Assembly (NCBI GenBank): GCA_947460825.1
Contig: CANHHA010000007.1
Span: 20,409 to 84,408 of the forward strand
Length of the DNA stretch: 64,000 nt
Origin: Flavobacteriales bacterium
GTDB lineage: Bacteria > Bacteroidota > Bacteroidia > Flavobacteriales_D > Crocinitomicaceae
Reading direction: 5' to 3'
A model generated the notes under the pieces. It was not told the origin of the DNA. It worked only from the letters and a program-made list of their open reading frames with translations, and ran no database searches. A program made the position numbers and the translations under genes. Below are positions 27,801-36,665 of the stretch, piece after piece (position 1 is the stretch's first letter; each line of letters starts with the position of its first letter).

Positions 27801-28051
27801 CTAAACATGAATTTGAATCAGCACCGAGTATGACGGGACGTTTGGGCATGGTGGAGTATATGTTGTATGACAATACCTCGGGGGTAACCAATACGCATCG
27901 AGCGAATTTAGCTGCAGTGAAGGAAGAATTTTCAGGAGTTTCAGTCCGAATTAAACAACTGCTTACCACGTTTTATGGAATCGAAGAGCGTTTAGCGCAA
28001 GTTCCAATTCCGTATACCAAATCCAGAGGACTGCTCTGGAAGGAGGAATAA
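24809..28051 (+). CDS. Large exported BNR/VPS10-like beta-propeller protein
   Basis: 1080 aa with a signal peptide ending near 'QASMYAQ'. About residues 35-730 hold many BNR/Asp-box type blades: 'YKSVDGGKSFTNMG', 'YKSVDGGKTWKRT', 'YKSTDGGETWREI', 'STNKGESWNKQ', 'FKSSDCGVTWTSI' and 'TTDEGQHWTKL'. This is the sortilin/VPS10-like propeller often annotated as glycosyl hydrolase or exo-sialidase in Bacteroidetes; catalytic activity is not shown by the repeats. The last 200 residues include an Ig-like strand pattern and a helical bundle ('AFRKEVAEVSRKVSGVGEIM'). No T9SS domain, so it is likely periplasmic. A terminator precedes the gene. Confidence 0.88.
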   Translation: MKHFLILCLLVQASMYAQKKSATKESSALPFDEGTVSTLSFRMVGPALTSGRVADIAVHPTNKDLWYVAAASGGVWLTKNHGITFQPIFDGYGSYSIGCVKLSPSNPNTVWVGSGENNNQRSVSYGDGVYKSVDGGKSFTNMGLKQSEHIGSIVIHPTNEHVLWVAAYGPLWSKGGERGVYKSVDGGKTWKRTLFISDDTGVAEVVIDPSNPEILYASAHQRRRHEWTYIGGGPESTLYKSTDGGETWREIASGLPKLDMGRIGLAVSPADPNWVYAIVEGRYDKGGVYLSTNKGESWNKQGGFSTSGNYYQEIFCDPSNKRKVFAMDTYMHHSEDAGVTFKPTGESHKHVDNHVIWIDPSNTDHWLVGCDGGVYETYSHAKEWRFFDNLPITQFYKVTTDNDYPFYNIYGGTQDNNSMGGPSGTTNVSGILNTDWFITNGGDGFESATDWNNPNITYAQAQYGWLVRYDKQSGEKVPIQPMPAKGQPGYRWNWDAPLLVSKHDASTLYFAANKVFKSANKGDDWTEISPDLTRQLDRNKVPVMGQVWSIDAVMKNASTTVYGNVVAMDESPLKKGVLFAGTDDGLIQVSQNEGKDWKKIEAIPGVPAQTRVNMLTASRFNDQVVYAAFNNQRNGDFKPYVFKSSDCGVTWTSISSNLPERGTVYCIKQDFKTPNLLFVGTEFGAYFTTDEGQHWTKLSGLPTIAVYDLDIQERECDLVAATFGRGFYVLDNYSPLRGLTTEVLNKKAHLFDTEDALLYVPADPLGLEGTGFQGHNMWASENPSFGAVFNLYLKEGIPSMKSKRQEKEKALEKDKKEVTYPSMNELRAELQETKATCIWAISNDAGKEIKRFTTTPAKGISRVTWNLRSNPTTTVNGGNNGFLVPAGNYSLEVYMVSNKGIDTLVKQHVFNVKALSNQTLIAKNPEELNAFRKEVAEVSRKVSGVGEIMQEFSTQLGLVESALLNYPNTDISMLREIKSLSLGLDSCKLIMYGDELLTKHEFESAPSMTGRLGMVEYMLYDNTSGVTNTHRANLAAVKEEFSGVSVRIKQLLTTFYGIEERLAQVPIPYTKSRGLLWKEE

Positions 28052-28128
28052 GGTGCTGGAGTAAACCATGCGTTCGTTCAGGTAATAAGTTGGGTGATAT
28101 GTTATGTAGCGGATAGATTTCCGTAGGA

Positions 28129-29949
28129 ATGCCTCTATTCCTAAATTGCATGTCGAAACAAATTTTTTTATCCTTAAATCGGGAGCTATTATTACATGGC
28201 TATTATCTTCGCCTTAAATTAAACAGAGAAGAGGAACGCGTATTAAATTATCGCAATGGAATTCGTGCAGCCATCAAGGGTGAAACGAACCTTTCTGAAG
28301 TTCCATTTTTTGTTCAATTACAATCGATGTATGAGGGGTCAAAAATCCCTTTATTAAGTTCATCAACATCGTTGGAGCTTTTTAAAAGATATTCAAGGAA
28401 TAAGGTGGTGTTTCCATGTTTGATGTATCTCTCGAAGAAACTCGACTCCTCAAAACTTATTGATTCTCCCGTTTATTGGGATCTGGTGATTCAGCATTTA
28501 AATTTAAACGCAAAGGATACAATTGATCATAAAAAACCAGCCTTAAATCTGCTCGTTTCATTATCCAAAAAACTATTGAACATTGAAAATACCGATCGAT
28601 TTATCATCCTTTTTAAGTTTATTTTAAATAATACTACAGATGGTATTTATTCGTGTTTACAGCGTTTTGAGTTAGGTGCGAATGTACTGGGTCACCAAAT
28701 TAACTGGGCTAAGCCCATCCGGATTCAAAAGCTCTTTCAGTTATTTACTTATTTACAGAAACATAATGCACCACCTGCGGCATATGAGTTTTTATGTATT
28801 GAATTAGTTCCACGCTTAAACGAAAAAGTGTTTTTAGAGGAAGGCGAACGGTTCGTTGAGTTCATAATACAACTCTATACGTACATTACAATTGACTGTT
28901 TATATACCTTAAATTTTCAAACGTTAACTGGGTTATACGCCATCTACCGTATAAACCCATCAGTTTTTGAAAATGTTGATTTTGTAGTAATTAATAAAAA
29001 ATTTGAGCTTAAATCGCAGGGCAAAGCAATTGATTTTTATAGGTTCCATGGGTATTCTTCCATCATTATTGAACACCTTTTTAGATCTTGGGGAATATCA
29101 ATTTATTTTACACGCAATTTCATTGGTGGAAAGCTTACGTACAGAGAGGAACAGTGGCTAAGTGAATTAATCCGGGGAGGTAATTTAGTGTATGCGAAAG
29201 ATTTGCCATGTACGGTTTCAAAAAAATTGGCTCATATCTTTAATACATTACCGGGATCATTTGATGATTCTTCTATTCAGGGTACGGTAACGGATGGTTT
29301 AATAAAAACAGCCTTATTTGAACATACAGGGGACTTAGCTTACGTTTTATATGTTCATCGCTTTATACGTAATGTAGACGAAAGTGAATTTTGGATTAAA
29401 ACAGCTATGTTCTTGCATCGGCAAGGACTTCGTGTTGAAACAGGAGGAATAGGAGAGCTCTTTGATTACATTCGCTACCAGGTGTTTACCTTAAACCGAA
29501 CGATCGATTTCTCAAAAAAGAAACTCCGAAATTTACAGCAGGATGTCGAAGAATGGCACACTGAATTGAATAACGCTAGACGCTATGGGCATCAGGGACT
29601 GGTTAAACTTCCTGATTACGGAATCAGCACCTATGCGTATGAAAAACAAGGTAAACAATATATAATCAAGCAGTTAAAAACCAATAAAGAATTAATTGAT
29701 GAAGGTACCGCTTTAAAACATTGTGTTGGTCTTTACACATCACATTGCTTACAGAGTGGTTCCTTTATTTTTTCATTGCGGGAATTAAGGGTAAATGAGC
29801 AAGAAGAAACAGAGGAGAAACGGTGTGTAACGATTGAAATAAATCGCAATCGAATAATTCAGAAAAAAGGACAATATAATCGAACGTGTAACCCAATAGA
29901 ACTTGCAATCATATCCGAATGGATGCGAGAATATAAAATCGCAAGTTAG
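28129..29949 (+). CDS. PcfJ-like domain protein
   Basis: 606 aa, cytoplasmic. The C-terminal 130 residues match PcfJ-like proteins: 'LIDEGTALKHCVGLYTSHCLQSGSFIFSLRE', then 'CVTIEINRNRIIQKKGQYNR'. The first 450 residues are helical and unrecognised. PcfJ was named on conjugative plasmids, but no other conjugation gene is here, and chromosomal copies are known in Bacteroidetes. The start is uncertain: ATG 28129 or ATG 28150. The gene stands alone, convergent with the symporter gene. Confidence 0.75.
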   Translation: MPLFLNCMSKQIFLSLNRELLLHGYYLRLKLNREEERVLNYRNGIRAAIKGETNLSEVPFFVQLQSMYEGSKIPLLSSSTSLELFKRYSRNKVVFPCLMYLSKKLDSSKLIDSPVYWDLVIQHLNLNAKDTIDHKKPALNLLVSLSKKLLNIENTDRFIILFKFILNNTTDGIYSCLQRFELGANVLGHQINWAKPIRIQKLFQLFTYLQKHNAPPAAYEFLCIELVPRLNEKVFLEEGERFVEFIIQLYTYITIDCLYTLNFQTLTGLYAIYRINPSVFENVDFVVINKKFELKSQGKAIDFYRFHGYSSIIIEHLFRSWGISIYFTRNFIGGKLTYREEQWLSELIRGGNLVYAKDLPCTVSKKLAHIFNTLPGSFDDSSIQGTVTDGLIKTALFEHTGDLAYVLYVHRFIRNVDESEFWIKTAMFLHRQGLRVETGGIGELFDYIRYQVFTLNRTIDFSKKKLRNLQQDVEEWHTELNNARRYGHQGLVKLPDYGISTYAYEKQGKQYIIKQLKTNKELIDEGTALKHCVGLYTSHCLQSGSFIFSLRELRVNEQEETEEKRCVTIEINRNRIIQKKGQYNRTCNPIELAIISEWMREYKIAS

Positions 29950-29952
29950 GCA

Positions 29953-31491
29953 CTAACTTAGGATTATATGCCAAATGATATAGGTGCAGTACGTTAATGT
30001 AATTCCGAGCAACAGCGCTATGCTCACGAGATAGATTATCTGCTTACGAGACCCTATGATGGGTAAGAGCTTTTCTTCAACGGTTTTGGTTTGGTTGGTT
30101 GAGATTAAGGTGACAGTAATCCAAGTTACGGTGGTAAGCAAGGTTACCACTAAAATTCTCGATTCTTCCATTGGTAATTGCCTTAATGGACTGTTTTCGT
30201 GTAGATAGGGATAAATTAAGGTGAATACTCCGGAACTCAACATCGCGCTTAACTGAGACCAGGCATTGATTCTAAACCATATCCACCGCAGTATAAATAC
30301 AGGAGCTACTCCGGCAGAAATAGAAAATGTAATTTTAATGAGTTCCAGGAGGTTCGATACATTAAGCGCCACAAGAACAGATAACACGCTTAATGCAAGC
30401 ATCATAAATATCGAAAAAGAGTGGTGTTCCTTTCGCTTCTTATTGGGATTTATCCATCCATTCCATGCGTCAATGACTAAAAAGGAAGCTCCCCAATTCA
30501 GTAGTGATTCGGCAGTTGTTATAAACATGGCAAAGAATCCTAAAAATACGATGTCTTTACTATACGATGGTAACAGATTAAACAGGGAACTCACATAGGC
30601 GAGTTCACCCGGCATGCTATGTTCTGAATAACCCAGTAAAGCCACCACATGAATTACCATAAAAAAACCAAGTAAAAAGGAGATTAGGATTGGTGTGAGT
30701 CCCGCTTTAATGGCGTCTTTTGGGGTTTTTACTGCTGTAAAGCGCGAGGTTTCAGCTCCACCACCATCGAATAAGTAACAACTCCACCATTGCACGCCAA
30801 GGTAAATAAACAAGGAAAACCAAGCCGATGAATCGGTAGGGAATAAGCTCCGTTTGGAAGGGTGCTCAACCAAAAATTTCATCCAATCCTTTTCAAAAAT
30901 AAATACCTTTCCAACAAAGAAAAAAATTACGAAAAAACTAATAATAAACAGGACGGTGTGCAGCACATCCAGTTTGAGTTTGATGTCGAGTACATTCTTG
31001 ATGGCAAATAATAGCATGATACCACCCCCAATACAGGTGCTTTGGACTGGAGAAATTCCATAAAAAACCTGAATTACTCGAGCAAATCCAATTAAATGAA
31101 AACTCACCGCTAAGGTCACAACCAATCCCCCCACATAAAGGGCTCTAAATCGATGTAGCCATACTCCTGCTTTTCCAGGAAATCGAAACAATATGAATTG
31201 ATTGTCGGTAGCTAAGTTGAGTTTATGCCACAGCGGTGCAAATACGAGCGGTACTACAAAAACCCCGAGATTACCCGCCCAAACCATCCACATGCCTTGC
31301 ATTCCATGTTCGGAAATGATCCCAGAAATCAATTGTCCTTGATCCACCGATAGAAATAACATATACAAGGACAAGCCGGAAATCCACCAAGGGACTTTTT
31401 GGTTGGATTTAAAAATTGAGCCGTTTACATTCTTCCATTGAAAGAATGTGATGCTAATCACGAGTAAAAGATATATCGAAATAAGTAACAT
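29953..31491 (-). CDS. Sodium:solute symporter (SSS family)
   Basis: 512 aa with about 13 transmembrane segments from the first residue onward. The family pattern is seen in 'WWISGLSLYMLFLSVDQGQLI', 'GMWMVWAGNLGVFVVPLVFAPLW', 'TCIGGGIMLLFAIKNVLDIKLKLDVLHTVLFI' and 'FITTAESLLNWGASFLVIDAW'. It should move a solute with Na+ across the inner membrane; the substrate cannot be told. Single gene, no partner. Confidence 0.9.
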   Translation of the reverse strand: MLLISIYLLLVISITFFQWKNVNGSIFKSNQKVPWWISGLSLYMLFLSVDQGQLISGIISEHGMQGMWMVWAGNLGVFVVPLVFAPLWHKLNLATDNQFILFRFPGKAGVWLHRFRALYVGGLVVTLAVSFHLIGFARVIQVFYGISPVQSTCIGGGIMLLFAIKNVLDIKLKLDVLHTVLFIISFFVIFFFVGKVFIFEKDWMKFLVEHPSKRSLFPTDSSAWFSLFIYLGVQWWSCYLFDGGGAETSRFTAVKTPKDAIKAGLTPILISFLLGFFMVIHVVALLGYSEHSMPGELAYVSSLFNLLPSYSKDIVFLGFFAMFITTAESLLNWGASFLVIDAWNGWINPNKKRKEHHSFSIFMMLALSVLSVLVALNVSNLLELIKITFSISAGVAPVFILRWIWFRINAWSQLSAMLSSGVFTLIYPYLHENSPLRQLPMEESRILVVTLLTTVTWITVTLISTNQTKTVEEKLLPIIGSRKQIIYLVSIALLLGITLTYCTYIIWHIILS

Positions 31492-31649
31492 TATATGATG
31501 CTAGGCATTGTATAATACAAATTACCAAAATTTATGAGATTATAGGGTAAAATATGTTTTTACTCAAATTTAACCTTTTGTGACCCCAATTGTCTCTTTT
31601 AATTTCTTATTTTGCATAAACCGCGATACTAACGTTTACAAAAGATTCA

Positions 31650-32744
31650 ATGCCAAAACCAAAATTCCGTATTTCACAAGCCGTATTAAATGCGCTTAAA
31701 ATGAAATTGGAAGATGCCTTAAGTTGTCGAATTCAGACCAAACCGGATTGCAAGCAAGCGGCACTTGTTATATCGGATAAGACGGGAAAGAAGATTTCTG
31801 AAAGTACAGTGTATAGGCTTTTTCTGTGGGAAAAAAACATCATTTCGCCGTATGTACAAACCTTAGAAATTTTAGCAGAATTTATTGGGTACCCATCTTG
31901 GTTTGCATTAGAGGATCACCTACATGAGTTGTGTAAATTCCGAATAAAGAGTGGCGTATTTGCTGATGCATTTGATCGAGAACCATATAGCGTTCTATTT
32001 CACTGCATTCAAATGAAGTCATTCGATGCCTTGCGGAGTTTTTTTAATCAATTTCCTTCGGATGTTTCTTTTGAAAAGAAATTAATCTTAGGAGAAGAAA
32101 TTTATGCCGGCTTATATCGAAACCCAGAATCAACGACTGATTTTTATAAAGAATTTCATGCAGTGCCGATCGTTAGAGAATCCTTTTTTGAATACTTCGC
32201 AGACCCGCAGTTTAAACTACAACATTACGAAGAGGGATTAAATCTATACCTTCAAAACATTCATCCGGATGAATCGCTGCAGTGTTTACAAGATTATATC
32301 TTCGCCAATTGTTTATTGTTAAGGCACTATTTCTTCACTAAGAATGTTAGCACCTTGGAAGCATTGGGCGATCGACTTTATGTACAATTACGCGTGAATC
32401 AAGATTCGCTAGACCAAATCCACGTATACCCACACATAAGATATCGTTGTTATTATTTGTTTTACAGGTATTTTCATGTGGGCTTTGATGAAATCTACTG
32501 GCAATGGTTGGTGCAATACGCCATACAACTAGCCCACAAACACATAGGTTGGGAACGTAAAATAATAATTCACACGGTATTAGATGCATTACAATTTGAT
32601 GAAGTTCATCAAAATCTAACCTACGAGCAGTTTAGTAAAGAATTTACAGAGCTCTTTGGCTTAATCCCTCCGCATCTAAATCAAGGTCCGGTTCAACAGC
32701 GCATCCGGTTTTTTGACACGAATGCAGCGCAAATATTTGATTAG
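31650..32744 (+). CDS. Putative DNA-binding protein, paralogue of 32842-33954
   Basis: 364 aa, cytoplasmic. The first 85 residues contain a compact domain: 'DCKQAALVISDKTGKKISESTVYRLF', then 'PYVQTLEILAEFIGYPSWFALEDH'. The layout (helix, 'IS.STVYRLF' recognition-like helix, then a conserved helix) looks like an HTH module seen in several Bacteroidetes proteins of unknown role. The rest is helical, with 'YEEGLNLYLQNIHPDESLQ' and 'VYPHIRYRCYYLFYRYFHVGFD'. The same blocks recur in the neighbouring gene on the other strand. A regulatory role is inference. Confidence 0.65.
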   Translation: MPKPKFRISQAVLNALKMKLEDALSCRIQTKPDCKQAALVISDKTGKKISESTVYRLFLWEKNIISPYVQTLEILAEFIGYPSWFALEDHLHELCKFRIKSGVFADAFDREPYSVLFHCIQMKSFDALRSFFNQFPSDVSFEKKLILGEEIYAGLYRNPESTTDFYKEFHAVPIVRESFFEYFADPQFKLQHYEEGLNLYLQNIHPDESLQCLQDYIFANCLLLRHYFFTKNVSTLEALGDRLYVQLRVNQDSLDQIHVYPHIRYRCYYLFYRYFHVGFDEIYWQWLVQYAIQLAHKHIGWERKIIIHTVLDALQFDEVHQNLTYEQFSKEFTELFGLIPPHLNQGPVQQRIRFFDTNAAQIFD

Positions 32745-32841
32745 TTGGAGATTTTCACAACACATTAGGATAGTATATTGCCATGGAACAAATGTGGTCA
32801 CTCCATTTCGGTCAAGTCAGGAATAATATATAGCTTCCAAC

Positions 32842-33954
32842 TTAAGAAGCTCGGAAAATTCGTTGGCCATTAAAATAGGTAGAGGCATTAGGGTCTAATA
32901 GACGGAGGACTTCCAAGGGAGTTAGTCCGTAATAATTGTGGTGAAAATGTTCAAAGTTTTTGGGATAACGCACCATAACTTCTTCCAGAAAGGTTTCTTG
33001 AAGTGTTGGATTGATCCCTAAGGTTTCAACGCATGTGTGCAAGATGATACGCCGCTCATGAAGAGAGGATTGCTCCATGATTGAAATGAGATACGGATAA
33101 AACCATTCCCAATATTCTGTATCGAATCCGATGGATGGGTACCGGTATAAAAGGTAGTAGGCGAAATACCTAACCCGAGGAAAAATATGAACCTCCGCTA
33201 ATTCGGATTCATTGTACAAGTGATTCTGATACAATAAGTTACCGTATTGTATAGATTTTTTTTGGTTTCCATTGAAAAAATAATATCTAAAAACTAGGGC
33301 ATTTGCGAAAATCAAACCTTGAAGCTCTTGGGGTGATTTTTCGGGACTGAGATGTTGTAAATAGCATTGTAGTCCAAATTCATATTGAGGTATCCTAAAT
33401 TCAGGATCTGCCATCATTTCAAAAAATCCTTCGCGAATGATAGGTAGATTACTAAATTTCTTAAAGAATGGAACATTGGAGCCAGGGTTTTCTTTGAGAA
33501 TGTTAAATATTTCTTCACCCAAAAGTTGCTTCTTCGTTATGGAGAGATCGTCGGAGAACTGTTCAAGAAACGGATATACCGATTTGTATTCTTTGTTGTA
33601 TATACATAAACGTAAAAGACTTTTATAGGATTGATCAGGAGGAATGATCCCGGATATAAACTGAAAATCGTATAACTCTTGGTAGAAATGGCAGAAAGCT
33701 GTCCAGTCGTTGAAGTCAATAAATTGGGCAAGAATGTCTAAGGTGTGTAAATACGGTTTATTCGTGTTATTGGGGTGTAAGAAAATGCGGTAAAGGGTAT
33801 TTCCGGAAACAGAAGTTTGGGTTTTATTGAATACTAAAAGACTCAATTTTTCACAATTTGCTTTATTAAAAAGACGGAAATTGCAATGTGATTCAATCAT
33901 CCATTTCAGACCGTGCACTAAATATTCGGCAAGAGGGTACGAAGGTTTTGGCAT
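32842..33954 (-). CDS. Putative DNA-binding protein, paralogue of 31650-32744
   Basis: 370 aa. Same architecture as the convergent neighbour: N-terminal 'NCEKLSLLVFNKTQTSVSGNTLYRIF' and 'PYLHTLDILAQFIDFNDWTAF', then a helical body with 'QYEFGLQCYLQHLSPEKSPQEL' and 'IFPRVRYFAYYLLYRYPSIGFD'. The conserved blocks align along the full length, so the two genes arose by duplication and lie in inverted orientation, 97 bp apart at their 3' ends. Function unknown. Confidence 0.65.
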   Translation of the reverse strand: MPKPSYPLAEYLVHGLKWMIESHCNFRLFNKANCEKLSLLVFNKTQTSVSGNTLYRIFLHPNNTNKPYLHTLDILAQFIDFNDWTAFCHFYQELYDFQFISGIIPPDQSYKSLLRLCIYNKEYKSVYPFLEQFSDDLSITKKQLLGEEIFNILKENPGSNVPFFKKFSNLPIIREGFFEMMADPEFRIPQYEFGLQCYLQHLSPEKSPQELQGLIFANALVFRYYFFNGNQKKSIQYGNLLYQNHLYNESELAEVHIFPRVRYFAYYLLYRYPSIGFDTEYWEWFYPYLISIMEQSSLHERRIILHTCVETLGINPTLQETFLEEVMVRYPKNFEHFHHNYYGLTPLEVLRLLDPNASTYFNGQRIFRAS

Positions 33955-34063
33955 TACAATTATGTAATTTAAAATTAGCCAAATTCGAAAAGTAAAGCAG
34001 AATAAACATAAGATTAAGTTGGATTAAGTTATTTTATTAGCCTATTCCTTACCGCCAAGCGTT

Positions 34064-34071
34064 TATTTTTG
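34064..34071 (+). promoter_or_regulatory. Likely -7 box of the 34119 gene
   Basis: TATTTTTG 47 nt before the ATG. Confidence 0.4.
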
Positions 34072-34118
34072 CAAAGCACAAAGCATTTTTTAAAGCTTTT
34101 CGATATACTTTTTTAGGA

Positions 34119-34631
34119 ATGAAAACAATTAAATTCGGTCCTGTATTTTTTATCTTACTTACCGTTTCTTTAGGAAAACTTGGCCATGCACAGACGATAA
34201 ATCCTCAATCCATTAATAGCGGAGGGAACAGCTTGGCTCAAGTAAATGGAACCTTGAGTTTTACGGTTGGGGAATTGGTTGTATTTGGTTTGATTGACAT
34301 TCAGGGCAATACGCTTGGTGGAGGATTTACGTCAGGAGCCACCTTATCCACATTAAGCATTCAAGAAATAGATGTTTCAAATTTGGATGTAAATGTGTTC
34401 CCTAACCCAACCCACAATTTAATTAATATTCAAATCAATCAATTATGTTTTGATGAATTAGTTGTAACGATTACAGATTTGTTAGGTAAGGACGTTTACT
34501 ATGGTAAATATGCTGGAATTCCCAATATAATTCGAATCAATACCGCCTCGTATACAAGTGGAACATATATTTTGTCTTTGAAAAATCAAAACAACCAAGT
34601 GCTTAGCACATTTAAAGTAACTAAAAACTAA
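34119..34631 (+). CDS. Small T9SS cargo protein
   Basis: 170 aa: signal peptide ending 'GHAQ', a mature part of only about 65 residues ('INPQSINSGGNSLAQVNGTLSFTVGELV'-like), and a complete type A sorting domain ('VNVFPNPTHNLINIQ', 'VTITDLLGKDVYYG', 'YTSGTYILSL'). The 'SINSGG....NG..SFTVGELV' block is common in short Bacteroidetes surface proteins. The next gene follows after 5 nt, so the two are probably co-transcribed. Confidence 0.85.
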   Translation: MKTIKFGPVFFILLTVSLGKLGHAQTINPQSINSGGNSLAQVNGTLSFTVGELVVFGLIDIQGNTLGGGFTSGATLSTLSIQEIDVSNLDVNVFPNPTHNLINIQINQLCFDELVVTITDLLGKDVYYGKYAGIPNIIRINTASYTSGTYILSLKNQNNQVLSTFKVTKN

Positions 34632-34636
34632 CCGTA

Positions 34637-35857
34637 ATGCACAAAATAAGACTAATTATTGGGTTGCTGTTTATTCTGTTAAATTTCCAGGTAAATTCTC
34701 AAATCCCACCGAATGCATTTAACTACAGCGCTGTGGCAAGAGATGCTCAAAGCATTCCTATAGCCAATACTACTATTGGCATTCAAATAAGTATCTTGAA
34801 AGGTTCTTCATCGGGTGCCTCTCAATATATTGAGAATCATACCGTGTTGACAGATGCTTTTGGACTTTTTAATTTGGCAATTGGCACTGGATCAATACAA
34901 AGCGGTTCAATGGCTACAATCGACTGGAGCAACGATAACTACTACCTGAAAGTAGGAATGGACGCAGCAGGTGGAACAAACTTTCTTGTAATGGGAACTA
35001 CTCAGTTGTTAAGTGTTCCTTATGCCATGTATGCAAAAAATGCAGGTGGGATTGGAGGCCTACCAGTCCCCACCGTAACAACAAATGTGGTTACAGAAAT
35101 AGGTTCAAACCATGCTAAGTTTAGCGGTGTTATCGGTGGTGTTAATGCAAATTACATTGTATCAAAAGGAGTTGTTATCTCACAAACACCTAACCCAACT
35201 ACTCAAAACCCATTGGCAAACGTACTTTCTGCTGGCGATAGTATTGGTCCTTATGATGTTAATGATTTTGCTTATTATAATAACACTGCTAACGGTCCAT
35301 TATTGCCAAATACTACTTATTATGTGCGTGCTTATGCGACAACAGAAAACAATATCACTTTTTACGGTAACGAAGTTAGTTTTACGACCTTAGGTGTTGG
35401 CCAAATAGGTACGGGTGGCGGTATTGTGTTTTTTGCTAAAGCGAATAGCACCGGTGGATGGCAGTACCTTGAAATAGCAACGAATGATCAAAGTACTGGA
35501 ATTTCGTGGGGTTGTGAAGTTGGACCATCATTAAATACAGGGATGGGTTTAGGCGCGGGATCAACGAATACATCGTTAATTGTGGGTACGTGTAATGAAG
35601 TGAATTTTGCCGCAAAACTTTGCGATAATTTATCGTTGGGCGGTCAAACAGATTGGTTTTTACCTTCAGGGTATGAACTCATATTGGCGGCTCAACAGGC
35701 AAATAGCCAAGTTACTCAGGATTTATTAGCGAGTACATATTGGACTAGCTACTCCAGCTCAATCTATTTTGGGCAAGCTGAATCTTTGGTTAACGGTGGC
35801 TTGTATCTACAAAGTAGATCAAATCTGTTGCATGTTCGCGCAATCAGGGCTTTTTAA
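34637..35857 (+). CDS. Secreted DUF1566-type (Lcl-like) surface protein
   Basis: 406 aa with a signal peptide ending 'QVNSQ'. Residues 25-135 are a module found at the N-terminus of many Bacteroidetes surface proteins ('FNYSAVARDAQS.PIANT.IGIQISIL', ending 'LLSVPYAMYAKNAG'). A fibronectin-III-like segment follows ('ATTENNITFYGNEVSFTT'). The C-terminal 150 residues are DUF1566-like: 'GGIVFFAKANSTGGWQYLE', 'NFAAKLCDNLSLGGQTDWFLPSGYEL', 'YWTS' and a final 'VRAIRAF'. No T9SS sorting domain is seen. Paired with the small cargo gene upstream. Confidence 0.82.
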   Translation: MHKIRLIIGLLFILLNFQVNSQIPPNAFNYSAVARDAQSIPIANTTIGIQISILKGSSSGASQYIENHTVLTDAFGLFNLAIGTGSIQSGSMATIDWSNDNYYLKVGMDAAGGTNFLVMGTTQLLSVPYAMYAKNAGGIGGLPVPTVTTNVVTEIGSNHAKFSGVIGGVNANYIVSKGVVISQTPNPTTQNPLANVLSAGDSIGPYDVNDFAYYNNTANGPLLPNTTYYVRAYATTENNITFYGNEVSFTTLGVGQIGTGGGIVFFAKANSTGGWQYLEIATNDQSTGISWGCEVGPSLNTGMGLGAGSTNTSLIVGTCNEVNFAAKLCDNLSLGGQTDWFLPSGYELILAAQQANSQVTQDLLASTYWTSYSSSIYFGQAESLVNGGLYLQSRSNLLHVRAIRAF

Positions 35858-35930
35858 TAAAATTGATATCATCTTTAATGAAGTTAAAGACGTGGTGATA
35901 TTTTAGTTAGAACAATAACAATGTAATCCT

Positions 35931-36665
35931 ATGCATACAACGATGAACCAAATTCTAAATTTATACAGGTCAAAATACCCGTTTCATTCCTTCTATGAAT
36001 TGGCATCCGCCAAAATTATGAAGAACAATGCGCTTTTGGGAGAAAATTACCCTTATCTCGTAGATAACTCATCCCTTCTTGGTCTTAAATTTAAAGCAAA
36101 CCCAGGGGACATAAGGGTTGACTTGCCCATTTGGTTTGGCGACCCATCAAAGGTTAAGCTAAAAGTTATGATATTGGGTAGAGAACCGAGAAATAGCCAC
36201 GATAAGTTCAACATAGAAGTAAGTAATGAACATAATTTTGTTTTCGGAACTCCTTTTGGCATAGAATATTGGTCAGAGAAAAATAAATATTACCGATCTT
36301 TTAAAAATTTGATTAAAAACGATGAGATATTAACTTATTTCTCGGATGTAGTAAAAACCTACGAGGTTAAACAATCAAAAACTGAGAGTGATCTCCATGC
36401 CAAAGTTAGTTTTTGGAAAAAAGCTGAAATGGAAAAAGATAACCTAGTTTTTTTGAAGACTGAGGTGGATTTGTTAAATCCCGATGTTATTATTGGTTTA
36501 GGAAACGATAGCTATAATTTCCTTAAAAAGCACTTTAAATCATTTGATGTTCAAAAAGTTATACATCCTAATGCTAGGCAAGACAAGAAATCAGGTCTGA
36601 ATGCATGGGTAACAGCCGAAATTAAGATATCGGAAATAATAAAATCCTCAAAAAGTATAGCATGA
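35931..36665 (+). CDS. Uracil-DNA-glycosylase-superfamily-like protein
   Basis: 244 aa, cytoplasmic. 'VKLKVMILGREPRN' (about 78-90) resembles the first UDG motif (hydrophobic strand, G, x, x, P). Near the C-terminus 'LLNPDVIIGLGNDSYNFLKKHF' and 'KVIHPNARQ' resemble the last strand and the HP loop of that fold. The catalytic residues of known UDG families are not clearly present, so activity should not be assumed. A second ATG at 35943 is possible. Its stop overlaps the next start by 4 bp. Confidence 0.55.
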   Translation: MHTTMNQILNLYRSKYPFHSFYELASAKIMKNNALLGENYPYLVDNSSLLGLKFKANPGDIRVDLPIWFGDPSKVKLKVMILGREPRNSHDKFNIEVSNEHNFVFGTPFGIEYWSEKNKYYRSFKNLIKNDEILTYFSDVVKTYEVKQSKTESDLHAKVSFWKKAEMEKDNLVFLKTEVDLLNPDVIIGLGNDSYNFLKKHFKSFDVQKVIHPNARQDKKSGLNAWVTAEIKISEIIKSSKSIA

